Source: Methanosaeta sp. NSP1 (GTDB lineage: Archaea; Halobacteriota; Methanosarcinia; Methanotrichales; Methanotrichaceae). From it: DNA of 5,304 bases. The notes under the pieces were generated by a model. That model was not told the origin of the DNA and did no database searches. It saw only the letters and a list, made by a program, of their open reading frames with translations. Positions 4,630 to 5,304 of this stretch are shown one piece after another (position 1 is the stretch's first letter; every line of letters begins with the position of its first letter). The position numbers and the translations under genes were made by a program. The stretch covers positions 1-5,304 of the forward strand of contig NOLC01000081.1 in NCBI GenBank assembly GCA_002256595.1. Direction: 5' to 3'.

Positions 4630-5304
4630 ATGTCCGGCAAGAGAGTATTTGTGGTGGATGCGGGAGGCAGGGGAAACGCCATAGCTCATGCCTTCGCCCG
4701 GAGCAATGCCGTGGAGAGGGTCTATGTCTCTCCCGGCAATGCTGGCAGCGAGATGATAGACAAGTGCCGCCTGGCAATGGTCGCGGGCAGGCCACCGAGG
4801 AGCATCCCCGAATTGCTGGCTTTTGCCAAAGAGGAGAAGATCGATATGACCTTTGTCGGGCCGGAGGGGTATCTCTCCGAGGGCATAGTCAATATCTTCG
4901 AGGAAGCGGGGCAGAGGATTCTGGGGCCCAAGAAAGAGGCGGCGGTTCTGGAGAACAGCAAGTGCACCACCAAAGACCTTTTGAAAAGCCTGGGCGTGCC
5001 TGTGCCGCCCTGCTGCAACTTCGAGCAATCCGCCCTGGCCAAGGAGTATGTGCGGGCCTTCTGCGCCGATAATCCCGGCCAGGGGCTGGTGATCAAGGCT
5101 GACGGCCTGGCGGCAGGAAAGGGATCCATAGTCTGCTCCGGAGAAGAGGAGGCACTATCCACCATCGAGAGGATCATGGAGAGCCCCAGGCTCTTCGGCC
5201 CGGCCGGTGAGCGGATAGAGATTGAAAAGCGGCTGGACGGAAGGGAGCTGATGTTCTTTGCTCTGAGCGATGGAAAGAGCGTCCTTCCCCTGGAGTCGGC
5301 TCTG
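4630..5304 (+). CDS. purD: Phosphoribosylamine-glycine ligase (PurD-like, ATP-grasp), 3'-partial
   Basis: PurD joins glycine to phosphoribosylamine with ATP in de novo purine synthesis. The 225 residues present are the N-terminal domain and the first part of the ATP-grasp domain, about half of a typical protein of roughly 430. Recognisable blocks are SPGNAGSE (34-41), FVGPEGYLSEGIV (75-87), ILGPKKEAAVLENSK (97-111), VIKADGLAAGKG (154-165) and LDGRELMFFALSDGKSVLP (202-220). Several usually conserved positions differ. The N-terminal GGREHAL block reads GGRGNAI (12-18), PEAPL reads PEGYL, and the segment corresponding to ATSQ in E. coli reads ESAL. It may be a divergent archaeal PurD or a paralog. 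The frame opens after TAG 4603-4605, and ATG occurs at 4621 and 4630. I chose 4630 because MSGKRVFVVD fits the family start, but 4621 is possible. It is divergent from glnA and runs off the window in frame. Confidence 0.88.
   Translation, partial: MSGKRVFVVDAGGRGNAIAHAFARSNAVERVYVSPGNAGSEMIDKCRLAMVAGRPPRSIPELLAFAKEEKIDMTFVGPEGYLSEGIVNIFEEAGQRILGPKKEAAVLENSKCTTKDLLKSLGVPVPPCCNFEQSALAKEYVRAFCADNPGQGLVIKADGLAAGKGSIVCSGEEEALSTIERIMESPRLFGPAGERIEIEKRLDGRELMFFALSDGKSVLPLESAL

Noticed and set aside
4423..5028. 201-codon minus-strand ORF and smaller ORFs over 4598-5177
   Set aside because: They are antisense to the PurD-like frame, which has clear ATP-grasp motifs. The frame also runs through the glnA promoter region.

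Overview
The window looks like GC-rich euryarchaeal DNA, most likely from a methanogen of the Methanothrix/Methanosarcina type. Archaeal markers seen directly are a Taw1/TYW1-type wyosine enzyme, a tRNA-Trp gene whose anticodon-loop intron is a box C/D guide RNA closed by a bulge-helix-bulge motif, tRNA genes without encoded CCA, TATA-box promoters and oligo-T terminators. The lineage is inferred from gene content and style, not from a marker phylogeny.

Layout, left to right. Bases 1-825 (+) hold a 5'-truncated taw1 gene. A short intergenic region follows, then a stand-alone CheY-like receiver (959-1351, +). Its 3' end overlaps by 15 bases the 3' end of a convergent endonuclease IV gene (nfo, 1337-2191, -). 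The intergenic region 2192-2425 contains, on the + strand, an element with all four boxes of an archaeal C/D guide sRNA (2309-2368), followed by a run of eight T. Next, on the minus strand, come a 105-codon orphan gene (2426-2743) with its own well-placed TATA box, an intron-containing tRNA-Trp(CCA) (2803-3005), tRNA-Lys(CTT) (3017-3090) and glnA, encoding type I glutamine synthetase (3123-4448). Transcription of these runs right to left: glnA, tRNA-Lys, tRNA-Trp, orphan gene. Divergent from glnA, across a 172-base (to 4621) or 181-base (to 4630) intergenic region with a single TATA element, is a purD-like gene (+) that runs off the right edge.

The genes do not form one operon. Most are housekeeping: tRNA modification, base-excision repair, nitrogen assimilation and purine synthesis. 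GlnA makes glutamine, the amide donor of purine synthesis, and PurD catalyses the step after the first glutamine-dependent reaction, so divergent pairing of glnA and purD makes metabolic sense.

The most interesting material is RNA. The tRNA-Trp intron carries two guides whose N+5 positions fall exactly on C34 and C39 of its own precursor, and each duplex spans a splice site. The separate sRNA at 2309-2368 has a D guide whose 3' half is complementary to GACTCATA, with N+5 on the C of CAT, as expected for methylation of C34 of elongator tRNA-Met. With taw1 (G37 of tRNA-Phe), three independent anticodon-loop modification functions lie within about 3 kb. No CRISPR array, insertion sequence, prophage or obvious new protein system was seen.
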